Origin: Hyphomicrobiales bacterium
GTDB lineage: Bacteria; Pseudomonadota; Alphaproteobacteria; Rhizobiales; Rhizobiaceae
DNA length: 64,000 bases
Assembly: GCA_900470285.1 (NCBI GenBank)
Contig: UCAG01000005.1
Location: 1-64,000, forward strand
Direction: 5' to 3'
The translations under genes were made by a program, and so were the position numbers. Within the stretch, counting starts at the first letter, position 1. Every line of letters begins with the position of its first letter. Below, piece after piece: positions 55,782 to 64,000 of the stretch. The notes beneath the pieces are model-generated. The model saw only the letters and a list, made by a program, of their open reading frames with translations. It was not told the DNA's origin and searched no databases.

Positions 55782-56573
55782 ATGAGCTGGTTTAAGTCTA
55801 TTCTTGCAGTTGGTGTGTTGCAGACAGCCGTTCTGGCTTCGGGCGTTATGACCAGCCAGTCTTTCGCTGATGCTGCTCTGGACCGCATCAAAGCGGAAGG
55901 CGTTCTGAAGATTGGTACAGAAGGCACTTACGCGCCGTTCACCTATCATGACAAAGACGGCAAGCTGGTCGGTTTTGACGTTGAAATCGGTCAGGAAATT
56001 GCCAAGCGCCTTGGCGTTGAAGCCAAATTCCTTGAAGGCAAATGGGATGGCCTGATCGCCGGTCTCGATGCCAACCGCTATGATGCAGTAATCAATCAGG
56101 TCGGCATCACGCCGGAACGCCAGAAAAAATACAATTTCTCTGAGCCTTATATCGCTTCAAAAGCCGTGCTGATTGTTAAAACCGGTAATACGGATATCAA
56201 GAAATTTGAAGATCTGAAGGGTCGTAAAGCCGCACAATCGCTGAGCAGCAATTACGGTAAAATTGCCCGTGAATATGGTGCGGAAATCGTTGCCAATGAC
56301 GGCTTTGACCAGTCGGTTCAGCTGGTTCTGAGCGGCCGTGCAGAAGCAACAGTGAATGCCAGCCTGTCTTTCCTCGACTTCAAAAAGCAGAAGCCTGATG
56401 TGCCGCTGGAAGTCGCTGCCGAACTTGAAAATGCTGATCGCTCCGGCGTGCTGCTGCGCAAAGGTGAGAAAGATTTGCTTGCTGAAGTTAACAAAGCACT
56501 TGAGCAGATCAAAAGCGACGGCACTTATGCCAAAATCTCCGAAAAATATTTCGGAGCAGACGTCTCTAAATAA
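55782..56573 (+). CDS. Polar amino acid ABC transporter, periplasmic binding protein
   Basis: A 263-residue family 3 solute-binding protein. A signal peptide (about residues 1-29, ending SQSFA) is followed by GVLKIGTEGTYAPFTYHDKD and the signature GFDVEIGQEIAKRLGV. Substrate features resemble cystine-binding proteins (FliY/TcyA-like), but this is a guess. It starts an operon with the permease and ATPase genes; AAAGGACAAGG provides the ribosome binding site. Confidence 0.92.
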   Translation: MSWFKSILAVGVLQTAVLASGVMTSQSFADAALDRIKAEGVLKIGTEGTYAPFTYHDKDGKLVGFDVEIGQEIAKRLGVEAKFLEGKWDGLIAGLDANRYDAVINQVGITPERQKKYNFSEPYIASKAVLIVKTGNTDIKKFEDLKGRKAAQSLSSNYGKIAREYGAEIVANDGFDQSVQLVLSGRAEATVNASLSFLDFKKQKPDVPLEVAAELENADRSGVLLRKGEKDLLAEVNKALEQIKSDGTYAKISEKYFGADVSK

Positions 56574-56688
56574 GTTTTCCTCCCGGAACTTTGATGCCGG
56601 CGATATATTATCGCCGGTTTTCCGTTGCGCAGGCAGCGGGGCAGCAACCATTTTCAACCTCAGCAATTCCGTCTGAGGGGAAACAATT

Positions 56689-57387
56689 ATGACGGGGACG
56701 CATTCAATGTCTGACGTTTTATCACTTATGCTTGAATCTTTGGGGCCGCTGTTGTGGGCGGCTCTGATATTCACTATTCCGCTGACATTATTGTCATTTT
56801 TTTTCGGTACAACGCTCGGGCTTTTTGTAGCTCTCATAAGGCTGTTTGCACCGCGTCCCATAGCAGCAATTGTCAATTTTTATGTCTGGCTGATCCGTGG
56901 CACGCCGTTGTTGGTGCAGCTCTTCCTGATATTTTATGGCTTGCCGAGCCTCGGCGTCACACTGGATGCATTTCCGGCTGCTCTGATCGGCTTTACACTG
57001 AGCATCGGCGCTTATTCCTCTGAAATTTTCCGCGGTGTGATTGTCGCGGTGCCGAAAGGACAGTGGGAAGCGGCCTATGCAACGGGAATGAGCTGGGGGC
57101 AGGCAATGCGCCGAACGATCCTGCCGCAAGCTGCACCCAATGCCGTGCCGCCACTGTCCAACAGCTTTATTTCTCTGGTCAAGGACACATCTCTGGCTGC
57201 TGCAATTACCGTGCCTGAAATGTTTCAGGTGGCGCAGCGTATCGTTGCCGTGACCTATGAGCCGTTGATCCTTTATGTGGAGGCCGCACTCCTTTATCTG
57301 GCACTCAGCTCTGTGCTGTCTTATCTGCAAACCCGTCTGGAAGCACGTCTGAAGCGTTATGGCGGCTTTCTGGAGGTCCGTTCATGA
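56689..57387 (+). CDS. Polar amino acid ABC transporter, permease
   Basis: A 232-residue HisM-family permease. It has five hydrophobic segments, the family segment VWLIRGTPLLVQLFLIFYGLP and the EAA loop EAAYATGMSWGQAMRRTIL, which docks on the ATPase. ATG at 56689 follows GAGGGGAA; ATG at 56707 is an alternative. Its stop overlaps the ATPase start by four bases. Confidence 0.93.
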   Translation: MTGTHSMSDVLSLMLESLGPLLWAALIFTIPLTLLSFFFGTTLGLFVALIRLFAPRPIAAIVNFYVWLIRGTPLLVQLFLIFYGLPSLGVTLDAFPAALIGFTLSIGAYSSEIFRGVIVAVPKGQWEAAYATGMSWGQAMRRTILPQAAPNAVPPLSNSFISLVKDTSLAAAITVPEMFQVAQRIVAVTYEPLILYVEAALLYLALSSVLSYLQTRLEARLKRYGGFLEVRS

Positions 57388-58163
57388 TGATCGAACTCAA
57401 AAATATCGTAAAAAAATTCGGCAACCATACCGTGCTCGACAATATCTCCCTGTCGATTGCCGAGGGCAGTGTGACAGCCTTTATCGGGCCGTCCGGTGCC
57501 GGTAAAAGCACGCTGCTGCGCTGTCTCAATCTGCTGGAAGTGCCGACTTCCGGTGATATTGAAATTGCGGGTGACAGACTGAGTTTTTCTCCTGAACGCA
57601 AAGTCAGCCAGAAAGAAATCCACCTGATCCGCCGTCATTCCGGCATGGTCTTTCAGAATTTTCAGCTGTTTCCGCATCGCACAGTCACCGAGAACATCAC
57701 TGAAGGTTTGATCACAGTTCAGAAATGGCCGAAGGAGAAGGCGAGGGAGCGGGCAAAGCAGCTGCTTGAAAAGGTCGGCCTGTCGCAGAAGGCTGATGCA
57801 TGGCCTGCAACCCTCTCCGGTGGTCAGCAACAGCGTGTCGCCATCGCCCGTGCACTGGCTCCGTCGCCTAAAATTCTGCTCTGCGACGAGCCGACTTCGG
57901 CACTTGATCCGGAATTGTCCGGTGAGGTGGTCGATGTGCTGGCGCAACTGGCAAAAGAGGGCACAACCATGATTATGGTGACCCATGATCTGCGGCTGGC
58001 ATCCCGAATTGCGGAGGATGTATTGTTTATCGATAATGGTGTGATTGTTGAGCGCGGTACCGCTCAGGCCATCTTCCGTTCACCTAAGGAAGACCGTACC
58101 CGCCGCTTCGTGAATACACTGACCCATGAAGGTCAGGGATTCAGTCAGGGCGCGGGTATTTGA
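57384..58163 (+). CDS. Polar amino acid ABC transporter, ATPase
   Basis: A 259-residue GlnQ/HisP-type ATPase. Walker A is GPSGAGKST, the signature is LSGGQQQRVAIARAL and Walker B is ILLCDEPTSALDPE, followed by the MVTHDLR switch. It completes the importer with the two preceding genes. ATG at 57384 or 57387 is inside the permease end. A strong terminator follows at 58211. Confidence 0.95.
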   Translation: MMIELKNIVKKFGNHTVLDNISLSIAEGSVTAFIGPSGAGKSTLLRCLNLLEVPTSGDIEIAGDRLSFSPERKVSQKEIHLIRRHSGMVFQNFQLFPHRTVTENITEGLITVQKWPKEKARERAKQLLEKVGLSQKADAWPATLSGGQQQRVAIARALAPSPKILLCDEPTSALDPELSGEVVDVLAQLAKEGTTMIMVTHDLRLASRIAEDVLFIDNGVIVERGTAQAIFRSPKEDRTRRFVNTLTHEGQGFSQGAGI

Positions 58164-58210
58164 TTGAACTTGCTACATTAACAAATTTAATCAACATATT
58201 GATATAAATA

Positions 58211-58244
58211 AAAATCCTGCAATCACATGATTGCAGGATTTTTT
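58211..58244. terminator. Bidirectional terminator after the ABC operon
   Basis: A long perfect stem (AAAATCCTGCAATCA with TGATTGCAGGATTTT) serves the ABC operon on plus. The A-rich left side lets it also serve the convergent gene on minus. Confidence 0.9.
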
Positions 58245-58346
58245 ATTACTGTGTGAAATCAGTTTTAAACTGACTTTAGTGCTCTGCCTCTTTGTTTTTA
58301 GGCATTTCCTGACGTCAGACGGGTTCCTGTATTTGCCGGAAATGCT

Positions 58347-59480
58347 TTAATCAACCTGATCGCTGTCGACTTCATTCTCTGCTTTGGCAAATACGTCGAC
58401 ATCTTCGTTTTTACCGGATTCCACAGTAAATTCACGCTGATAGAGGCGATCTTTGTTTTTGGCCACAGCGATATAATCACCGGCAGCCAACACCAGCGAC
58501 GCATAAGCGCTCACGCTTTCAAAAACGATATCGCCATTGGTGTTGACGATATTCCATGATGTATCGGCAAGTGCTTCACCGCCGACATCGCGCAGCAATT
58601 TCAGGGTGACTTCCGCCGCATTATGCTCAACGGTTGCCTCGGTCAGTTTGCCGGCGCTGACTACAATCTCGGCACGGATTGTGGCATTGGCATTGCCGTA
58701 GCTGGAAACCACGTGATAGGTGCCGCTATTCAGGCGCACCACCGTGTCCGGCTTGATATTCGGCACGATCAGTGAGCGTTCGTTGCCTTCATCATCATTC
58801 TCATAAATAGAAAAACGCAGGAACTTATCAGAAATTTCCTTGCCGTCCGGCAGTTTGGCGCTGAGCTTCAGACCGCCTGCATCAAGGATCAGCTTTTCAT
58901 GGCGGCTGGCATTGCGCACGGTAATACGCTTGGTTGCTCCGGCGCGGCCAAAGCTGACATGGACGAGATAGCTGCCTTCCGGCAGTGAAAAGCTGGCAGT
59001 TCCGCCCGTTGCTGTTGCAATCAGCGGCAGTTTGTCTTCATCATTCGGCTCCGGTGAGAATACACGCCATACCAGCCCCTGGCTCAGGGCAGGGCCGTCC
59101 GGTGTCAGCTGCGCTTCCAGCAGCAACTCATTCTGATTGACCAGCGGTGAATTCTGCGGGCTGCGGGGATCTGCATAAGGTGTGATGCCTGCTGCCGGAG
59201 CTGCAGGCGACATAATTGCACCGGTCGGCGGTGTATTGTCCGGCGTACCGCCTTCCGGCACTGAAATTTTCGGTAATTGCAGCTTGTCGAATTGCGCGCC
59301 CGGCACAACGCGCATGGAAAAACCGTCCTGCGGTTGAGGCAGTGCCTGAGCTAAGGCTGAATCACTGATAATCAGACCTGTCGAAACCAATGCAAAAGCG
59401 CAGAGATTGCGGCATTGTTTTACACGCCGTGTGTTATTGGCTGATAAGTTTCTGGCGTGCAGAACAGGGCTGAATTTCAT
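58347..59480 (-). CDS. Secreted protein with repeated beta-sandwich-like domains, unknown function
   Basis: A 377-residue protein with a signal peptide (hydrophobic stretch about 28-44, LVSTGLIISDSALAQA) and a proline-rich segment, then three or four similar units of about 75 residues. Each contains a pattern like the carboxypeptidase regulatory fold (LPEGSYLVHVSFGRAGATKR; LNSGTYHVVSSYGNANATIR; LAAGDYIAVAKNKDRLYQRE). The tail is acidic. I recognise the type from Rhizobiales genomes but not a function. The upstream TTCATAAG leader and start at 59480 look normal. Confidence 0.7.
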   Translation of the reverse strand: MKFSPVLHARNLSANNTRRVKQCRNLCAFALVSTGLIISDSALAQALPQPQDGFSMRVVPGAQFDKLQLPKISVPEGGTPDNTPPTGAIMSPAAPAAGITPYADPRSPQNSPLVNQNELLLEAQLTPDGPALSQGLVWRVFSPEPNDEDKLPLIATATGGTASFSLPEGSYLVHVSFGRAGATKRITVRNASRHEKLILDAGGLKLSAKLPDGKEISDKFLRFSIYENDDEGNERSLIVPNIKPDTVVRLNSGTYHVVSSYGNANATIRAEIVVSAGKLTEATVEHNAAEVTLKLLRDVGGEALADTSWNIVNTNGDIVFESVSAYASLVLAAGDYIAVAKNKDRLYQREFTVESGKNEDVDVFAKAENEVDSDQVD

Positions 59481-59687
59481 AAGCCGGTACTCATTTGAAT
59501 TTCAAAGTCTCAAGTCTTTATTGTTTGACCGCAGTGTAAAGGCATTTTCAAGGCTGCGCCCAGCAAAATATCGCCCGTTTGCATTATAAACACATATTAC
59601 TGCATATGCGCTCTGTCATTGCAGAGCAGAATTGGCAATAAAGACGGTCATAATGACGGAATCGAACAGAACAGACAGGAAAAAAAC

Positions 59688-60281
59688 GTGTCAGATCTCA
59701 TTGATTTTTTGAAAACTCGCAGCTCCACACCGATTGTCGGCCTGATTGAGCCTGCACCATCGGCAGATGAACTGGCGCAGATCCTGACCATTGCTTCCCG
59801 TGTGCCGGATCACGGTAAGCTCAATCCGTGGCGCTTTATCATTTATCGCGGCGATGCCCGTGTCCAGATCGGTGAAATGCTGGCAGAGCGTGCGGCACAG
59901 CGCGCAGCAGAGAATAATGAAGAGTTCTCCGACAGCCATCGTGAAAAAGAGCTGAAGCGCTTTTCCCGTGCGCCGCTTGTTATTGGTATTATTTGCAGCC
60001 CGCGTGATACAGACCGCATTCCTGAATGGGAGCAGTTCCTGTCATCAGGTGCTGCGGCGATGCAGCTTTGCAATGCTGCCAATGCATTGGGCTATGGCAG
60101 CAACTGGATTACCAACTGGTATTCTGATGACGAGGAGGGCAAGCGCCTGCTCGGTGTTGCGCCACATGAAAAAGTAGCCGGTTTTGTGCATTTAGGTACA
60201 CCTAAAGCTCCGGCGCCGGATCGTCCGCGCCCTGATTTGCAGGCAATTGTTTCTGACTATAGCGGGCCATATCAGGGCTGA
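59688..60281 (+). CDS. Nitroreductase-family flavoprotein (YdjA-like)
   Basis: A 197-residue FMN-dependent oxidoreductase. LIDFLKTRSSTPIVG is the common N-terminus, RVPDHGKLNPWRFI the FMN-binding segment, and LGYGSNWITNWY the later motif of YdjA-type proteins. GTG at 59688 has AGGA seven bases before it, and the ATG-type longer frame from 59619 looks unlike protein. It lies 35 bases upstream of a flavin reductase-like gene on the same strand, so the two may be co-transcribed. Confidence 0.85.
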   Translation: MSDLIDFLKTRSSTPIVGLIEPAPSADELAQILTIASRVPDHGKLNPWRFIIYRGDARVQIGEMLAERAAQRAAENNEEFSDSHREKELKRFSRAPLVIGIICSPRDTDRIPEWEQFLSSGAAAMQLCNAANALGYGSNWITNWYSDDEEGKRLLGVAPHEKVAGFVHLGTPKAPAPDRPRPDLQAIVSDYSGPYQG

Positions 60282-60316
60282 ACGGGCATACCGGAACAGA
60301 AGAGCAGAGTAATTTG

Positions 60317-60922
60317 ATGTTTTATGAGCCGCAAAACGGGCATGGCCTGCCGCATAATCCGCTCAAAGCCATTATTGCACCGCGTCCGATCGGATGGATC
60401 GGTACGCGCTCGAAAGAGGGGGCGTTGAACCTTGCCCCCTATTCGTTTTTCAATATGATTTGCGATACTCCGCCTTTACTGATGTTCAGTTCGTCAGGTT
60501 ACAAGGATAGTGTGGCTTTCATTGAAGAAACACGGGAATTTACTGCCAATATGGTTGGTGAGCATCTGGCAAAACAGATGAATGCAACATCCGTCAATGC
60601 GCCGCGCGGTGCCAGCGAGTTTGACTATGCGGGTTTAACGGCGGCTTCCTGTGAGCAGATTGCTGCGCCGCGTGTTGCGGAGGCCTATGCATCGCTGGAA
60701 TGCGTTGCCGTGGATATAAGACAGTTACAGGGCAGGGATGGCCAGCCGACAGATTCCTATATGGTGATCGGTGAGGTTGTCGGTGTGCATATTGATGAGG
60801 CTATTCTCACCGATGGTCTGATTGATATCAGCAAATCCAGACCGGTAACCCGTCTTGGTTATATGGATTTCGCTACAACCGACACAGTTTATCAGATGTT
60901 CCGCCCCAAATGGGGCGAATAA
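60317..60922 (+). CDS. Flavin reductase-like domain protein
   Basis: A 201-residue FMN-binding split-barrel protein of the DIM6/NTAB family. It opens with KAIIAPRPIGWIGTRSKEGA, then NLAPYSFFNMICDTPPLLMF, and near the end has VIGEVVGVHIDE. Such proteins reduce or bind flavin and often serve a partner monooxygenase, none of which is adjacent. Start is ATG at 60317, with TTG three bases earlier as a weaker option. It faces mazG tail to tail. Confidence 0.87.
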   Translation: MFYEPQNGHGLPHNPLKAIIAPRPIGWIGTRSKEGALNLAPYSFFNMICDTPPLLMFSSSGYKDSVAFIEETREFTANMVGEHLAKQMNATSVNAPRGASEFDYAGLTAASCEQIAAPRVAEAYASLECVAVDIRQLQGRDGQPTDSYMVIGEVVGVHIDEAILTDGLIDISKSRPVTRLGYMDFATTDTVYQMFRPKWGE

Positions 60923-60963
60923 TCTGTTCCATAATCTGTGGGCAGACCGGAGAGTTGTAAATC

Positions 60964-61788
60964 CTACTTTCCGGCCTGTTTCGCTTTATTCCAGAGTGCT
61001 TCCATCTCATCGAGAGTGGCAGCTTCCAGCGAATGACTGCCGCTCTTCAGTTCGTCTTCAATGAAGTGAAAGCGGCGTTTGAATTTCTCATTGGCTGCGC
61101 GCAGTGCCATTTCCGGCTCCAGTTCAAGATGGCGCCCGAGATTGACCATGGCGAACAGCAGATCACCATATTCTTCAGCAATATTGGCCTTGTCCTGATT
61201 GTCCATAGCCTGACGCAGTTCCTGCGTTTCTTCCGCAACTTTATCCAGAATAGGTGCTGCTTCCGCCCAGTCAAAACCGACGCGTGCCGCTTTCTGCTGA
61301 TATTTCAGCGCACTGACTAATGCCGGCAAATAAGTAGGGACGTCATCGAGAAAGCCTTTTTTCTCAGTGGTTTCAAGACCAAGCGCGATGCGGCGGGCAA
61401 TGCGCTCATCTTTTTCAATCTGTTTGATACGGTTCCATGAACCTTTGGCCATACCAGCCGAGCGCGCCTCGTCATCGCCAAAGACATGCGGATGGCGGCG
61501 GATCATTTTAGTGGTGACAGCCTCAACAACATTTCCGAAATGGAAGCCGCCTTTTTCTTCGGAAATACGGGAATGGAACACCACTTGCAGCAGCAGATCA
61601 CCGAGTTCTTCGCGCAGATCATCCATATCATCGCGCTCAATGGCATCAATGACTTCATAGGCTTCTTCAAGCGTGTAAGGCGCGATAGTGCTGAAATCCT
61701 GCTCCACATCCCACGGGCAGCCGGTATCCGGATCACGCAGTGCCACCATAATGTCTAAAAGGGTTTGAATATCACGGGAAGGCTGCAT
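60964..61788 (-). CDS. mazG: Nucleoside triphosphate pyrophosphohydrolase MazG
   Basis: A 274-residue MazG with two all-alpha NTP-PPase repeats. The first contains DPDTGCPWDVEQDFSTIAPY and EELGDLLLQVVFHSRI, whose EExxD-type acidic residues bind magnesium; the second has AEEYGDLLFAMVNLGRHLEL. The protein removes noncanonical or excess NTPs. ATG at 61788 follows AGGA with seven bases; the longer upstream frame lacks any resemblance to MazG. It is divergent from galE. Confidence 0.94.
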   Translation of the reverse strand: MQPSRDIQTLLDIMVALRDPDTGCPWDVEQDFSTIAPYTLEEAYEVIDAIERDDMDDLREELGDLLLQVVFHSRISEEKGGFHFGNVVEAVTTKMIRRHPHVFGDDEARSAGMAKGSWNRIKQIEKDERIARRIALGLETTEKKGFLDDVPTYLPALVSALKYQQKAARVGFDWAEAAPILDKVAEETQELRQAMDNQDKANIAEEYGDLLFAMVNLGRHLELEPEMALRAANEKFKRRFHFIEDELKSGSHSLEAATLDEMEALWNKAKQAGK

Positions 61789-61911
61789 GTCTGGTTCCTG
61801 TCTGAACGGCGACCGGAAATAATTCCGGTTTATGATATGGCAATTTAAACCTACTGGTGCCATAAAATCGGGCACAAGAAAACCGTCTGTAAACAAATCA
61901 GCGAGAGACGA

Positions 61912-62922
61912 ATGACAATTCTGGTAACCGGCGGTGCCGGCTATATTGGCTCGCATACCTGCGTGCGCCTGCTTGAAACCGGCCATGATGTGGTCGTGGT
62001 TGATAATTTCGACAACAGCCATCCGGAGGTTTTTCAGCGTATTGAGCAGATCACCGGAAGAATGCCGAAACGCGAAACCGGTGATATCCGTGACCGCGAA
62101 TTTCTCCAGAAAGTCATTCAGACCTATCAATGCACATCGGTGATCCATTTTGCCGGTTTGAAAGCTGTCGGGGAATCGACCCAGAAGCCGCTTTATTATT
62201 ACGACTGCAATATGCTCGGCACTTTGCGCCTGCTGCAGGCCATGCGCAGTACCGGTGTGAAAAAGCTGGTCTTTTCTTCCTCTGCTACTGTTTATGGAGA
62301 TCCGCAGCGACTGCCCCTGGATGAAAACCATCCATTATCCGCGACCAATCCTTATGGCCGCACCAAACAGATGATCGAGGAAATGCTGCGCGATCTCTAT
62401 AATAGTGATCCTGAGTGGAGCATTGCTATTTTGCGTTATTTCAACCCTGTCGGCGCTCATGAAAGCGGGCTGATCGGTGAGGACCCGAAGGGCATTCCGA
62501 ATAATCTGATGCCGATTATTGCGCAGGTTGCCACCGGCCGCCGCGAAAAACTGAGCATCTGGGGCAATGACTATCCGACACCGGACGGTACCGGCGTGCG
62601 CGATTATATCCATGTGACCGATCTTGCCGAAGGGCATCTCAAAGCACTGGCAAAGCTTGATGAACCAAAATGCATGGCCATCAATCTCGGCACAGGCGAG
62701 GGCTATAGCGTGCTGGATGTTATCAAAGCCTTTGAGCATGTTTCCAACCAGCAAATCCGTTATGAAATTGCACCGCGCCGTCCCGGTGATGTTGCTGCCT
62801 GCTATGCGGACCCTGCTCATGCCAAAGAACTGCTTGGCTGGAGCGCCAAGAAAAATCTGCGTGAAATGTGCGCCGATATGTGGAACTGGCAGTCAAAAAA
62901 TCCGAACGGATATGCGGATTAA
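61912..62922 (+). CDS. galE: UDP-glucose 4-epimerase
   Basis: A 336-residue extended SDR that interconverts UDP-glucose and UDP-galactose. The NAD-binding TGGAGYIGSHT loop is at residues 6-16, the catalytic serine/threonine is in VFSSSATVYG (about 122-131), and Y-x-x-x-K is in NPYGRTK (about 148-154). ALRYFNPVGAHESGL-like ILRYFNPVGAHESGLIGEDP is diagnostic of GalE. It could supply galactose for the surface polysaccharides made elsewhere. A 14-bp hairpin follows. Confidence 0.96.
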   Translation: MTILVTGGAGYIGSHTCVRLLETGHDVVVVDNFDNSHPEVFQRIEQITGRMPKRETGDIRDREFLQKVIQTYQCTSVIHFAGLKAVGESTQKPLYYYDCNMLGTLRLLQAMRSTGVKKLVFSSSATVYGDPQRLPLDENHPLSATNPYGRTKQMIEEMLRDLYNSDPEWSIAILRYFNPVGAHESGLIGEDPKGIPNNLMPIIAQVATGRREKLSIWGNDYPTPDGTGVRDYIHVTDLAEGHLKALAKLDEPKCMAINLGTGEGYSVLDVIKAFEHVSNQQIRYEIAPRRPGDVAACYADPAHAKELLGWSAKKNLREMCADMWNWQSKNPNGYAD

Positions 62923-62939
62923 GATCGTCTGAAAGATAT

Positions 62940-62971
62940 TTGCTTTGCATCATACTAATGATGCAAAGCAA
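62940..62971. terminator. Long perfect hairpin after galE
   Basis: A 14-bp perfect inverted repeat (TTGCTTTGCATCAT / ATGATGCAAAGCAA) with a four-base loop. It lacks a T tract, so it may stabilise the 3' end or be a Rho-dependent end structure rather than an intrinsic terminator. Confidence 0.55.
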
Positions 62972-63067
62972 CAATTATATCTGTCATAAAATCATTTAAT
63001 TATAATGATATACACCATTATTTTAATTGATTACATCAGATTTAGAATACAGAAATGAGTTTGGTAT

Positions 63068-64000
63068 ATGCGTTTTCTTCCCGATAAATTTATCTCGACT
63101 CTCATTCTGGCTATTCTGGTCGCTTCGCTCTTACCCGTCAAAGGTGAGGCTGCTTACTGGTTCGGACTGGCGACGAAATTTGCAATCGGATTGCTGTTCT
63201 TTTTGCATGGGGCAAGATTATCGCAGCAAGCCGTTGTGCAGGGCATTGTGCACTGGCGGCTGCATCTTGTCGTACTGGCCGTTACTTTTGTTGTATTTCC
63301 GCTGATCGGGCTTTCGCTTGGCTGGGCTATTCCGGGTTTCGCAAATTCGGCATTCTATGCGGGAATTCTGTTTCTCTGCGTCCTGCCATCAACGGTTCAG
63401 TCATCCATCGCTTTCACTTCCATCGCCAAAGGCAATGTACCTGCCGCGATTGTTTCTGCTTCCGCATCAAATATTCTCGGCATGTTTCTGACACCGCTGC
63501 TGGTCGGATTGCTGTTCACAACGCAAGGTGAGGCGGGCATTTCGCTTGATGCATTAGAGTCCATCCTGCTGCAATTGCTGGTTCCTTTTGTTGCCGGACA
63601 GATTTTGCAGCCATGGATCGGGCATTTTATACGCCGTCATAATAAAGCACTGGGGCTTGTCGATCGCGGCTCTATCGTGATGGTCGTTTATCTCGCTTTC
63701 AGTGAAGCGATGGTACAGGGATTGTGGACGGAAGTTTCCGGTCATGATCTGGCGATCATGATTGCCGTGAATATCGGTTTGCTGGCCTTCATTCTGTGGT
63801 TTACCGGCTTCATTGCTAAAATACTCGGCTTCTCGCGCGCAGACCGGATTACAATCATTTTTTGCGGATCTAAAAAGAGCCTTGCCAGTGGCGCACCAAT
63901 GGCCAGCGTGATCTTTCCGGCTGCAATGGTGGGCGGAATTGTACTGCCACTGATGATTTTTCATCAGATACAGCTCATGGCTTGTGCTGTGCTTGCCAGA
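63068..64000 (+). CDS. Bile acid:sodium symporter-like transporter (YfeH-type), 3' end outside window
   Basis: The frame starts at ATG 63068 and is open to the window end, giving 311 residues so far. It has about nine hydrophobic segments. GLLFFLHGARLSQQAVVQGI and CVLPSTVQSSIAFTSIAKGN are typical of the SBF-like/YfeH branch of the SLC10 superfamily, and FCGSKKSLASGAPMASVIF is the second conserved region. YfeH-type proteins are putative transporters of organic anions without a proven substrate. The upstream stretch is AT-rich, and the gene probably has its own promoter after the galE hairpin. Confidence 0.88.
   Translation, partial: MRFLPDKFISTLILAILVASLLPVKGEAAYWFGLATKFAIGLLFFLHGARLSQQAVVQGIVHWRLHLVVLAVTFVVFPLIGLSLGWAIPGFANSAFYAGILFLCVLPSTVQSSIAFTSIAKGNVPAAIVSASASNILGMFLTPLLVGLLFTTQGEAGISLDALESILLQLLVPFVAGQILQPWIGHFIRRHNKALGLVDRGSIVMVVYLAFSEAMVQGLWTEVSGHDLAIMIAVNIGLLAFILWFTGFIAKILGFSRADRITIIFCGSKKSLASGAPMASVIFPAAMVGGIVLPLMIFHQIQLMACAVLAR

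Noticed and set aside
55491-55949. Minus-strand frame of 152 codons across the ABC operon leader
   Set aside because: It overlaps the signal peptide of the binding protein and has shadow-like composition.

Overview
The window looks like a chromosomal segment of an alphaproteobacterium of the order Hyphomicrobiales, most likely the Brucella/Ochrobactrum/Pseudochrobactrum group. This rests on the overall gene content, the style of the prophage lysis cassette and the palindromic intergenic elements; no rRNA or other decisive marker is present, so it is an inference. Base composition is mosaic by eye: about 0-22 kb is AT-rich and full of phage and surface-polysaccharide genes, while about 25-64 kb is more GC-rich and mostly core metabolism.

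Region by region. (1) 1-5.7 kb is the late end of a decaying prophage: a tail-spike gene with two compensating frameshifts, a gtrABC-type O-antigen glucosylation operon, and a lysis cassette (GH24 endolysin, a small gene with an internal TAG, a frameshifted Rz-like gene with a nested Rz1-like gene, a holin-like membrane protein). (2) 6.7-15.9 kb is a polysaccharide synthesis and export locus: a methyltransferase/coiled-coil/glycosyltransferase protein and a two-domain glycosyltransferase on +, facing another two-domain glycosyltransferase, a Wzt/KpsT-like ATPase, a Wzm/KpsM-like permease and a GT2 enzyme on -. It is followed by an integrase remnant and, after an SDR gene, a second dead phage lysozyme gene. 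(3) 18-24.4 kb holds a cold-shock protein, a DUF808 membrane protein, two toxin-immunity-like genes without a toxin, a GGDEF protein, a divergent LysR/LysE pair and a small conserved protein. (4) 24.9-34.6 kb is a complete leucine/isovalerate degradation cluster: acetoacetyl-CoA synthetase, an AraC-type regulator, isovaleryl-CoA dehydrogenase, both methylcrotonyl-CoA carboxylase subunits, methylglutaconyl-CoA hydratase and HMG-CoA lyase. Together they take isovaleryl-CoA to acetyl-CoA plus acetoacetate and reactivate acetoacetate. (5) 34.7-40 kb carries single housekeeping or stress genes. (6) 40.25-45.66 kb may be a small island bounded by an intact tRNA-Arg(CCG) gene and a diverged copy of its 3' half beside an integrase remnant; it carries a large autotransporter, a CsbD-like stress protein and an Imm11-like immunity gene. 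(7) 46-48.9 kb pairs a DASS-type anion transporter with glycerate kinase. (8) 49-52.5 kb holds a secreted subtilisin-like protease divergent from an ECF sigma factor, its probable anti-sigma factor and a PliI-like lysozyme inhibitor. (9) 52.5-64 kb has a LysR pseudogene, an isochorismatase-like hydrolase, SIMPL and Nudix proteins, a polar amino acid ABC transporter, a secreted beta-domain protein, two flavoproteins, MazG, GalE and a bile-acid/sodium-symporter-like protein cut by the window end.

No CRISPR array, intact transposon or rRNA operon was seen. The most interesting points are the polysaccharide locus, in which two differently built enzymes share a C-terminal module with a WHG...QW motif; the subtilase/ECF/PliI module; the tRNA-Arg island; and the unusual set of broken phage genes, several of which need only one or two bases to be restored.
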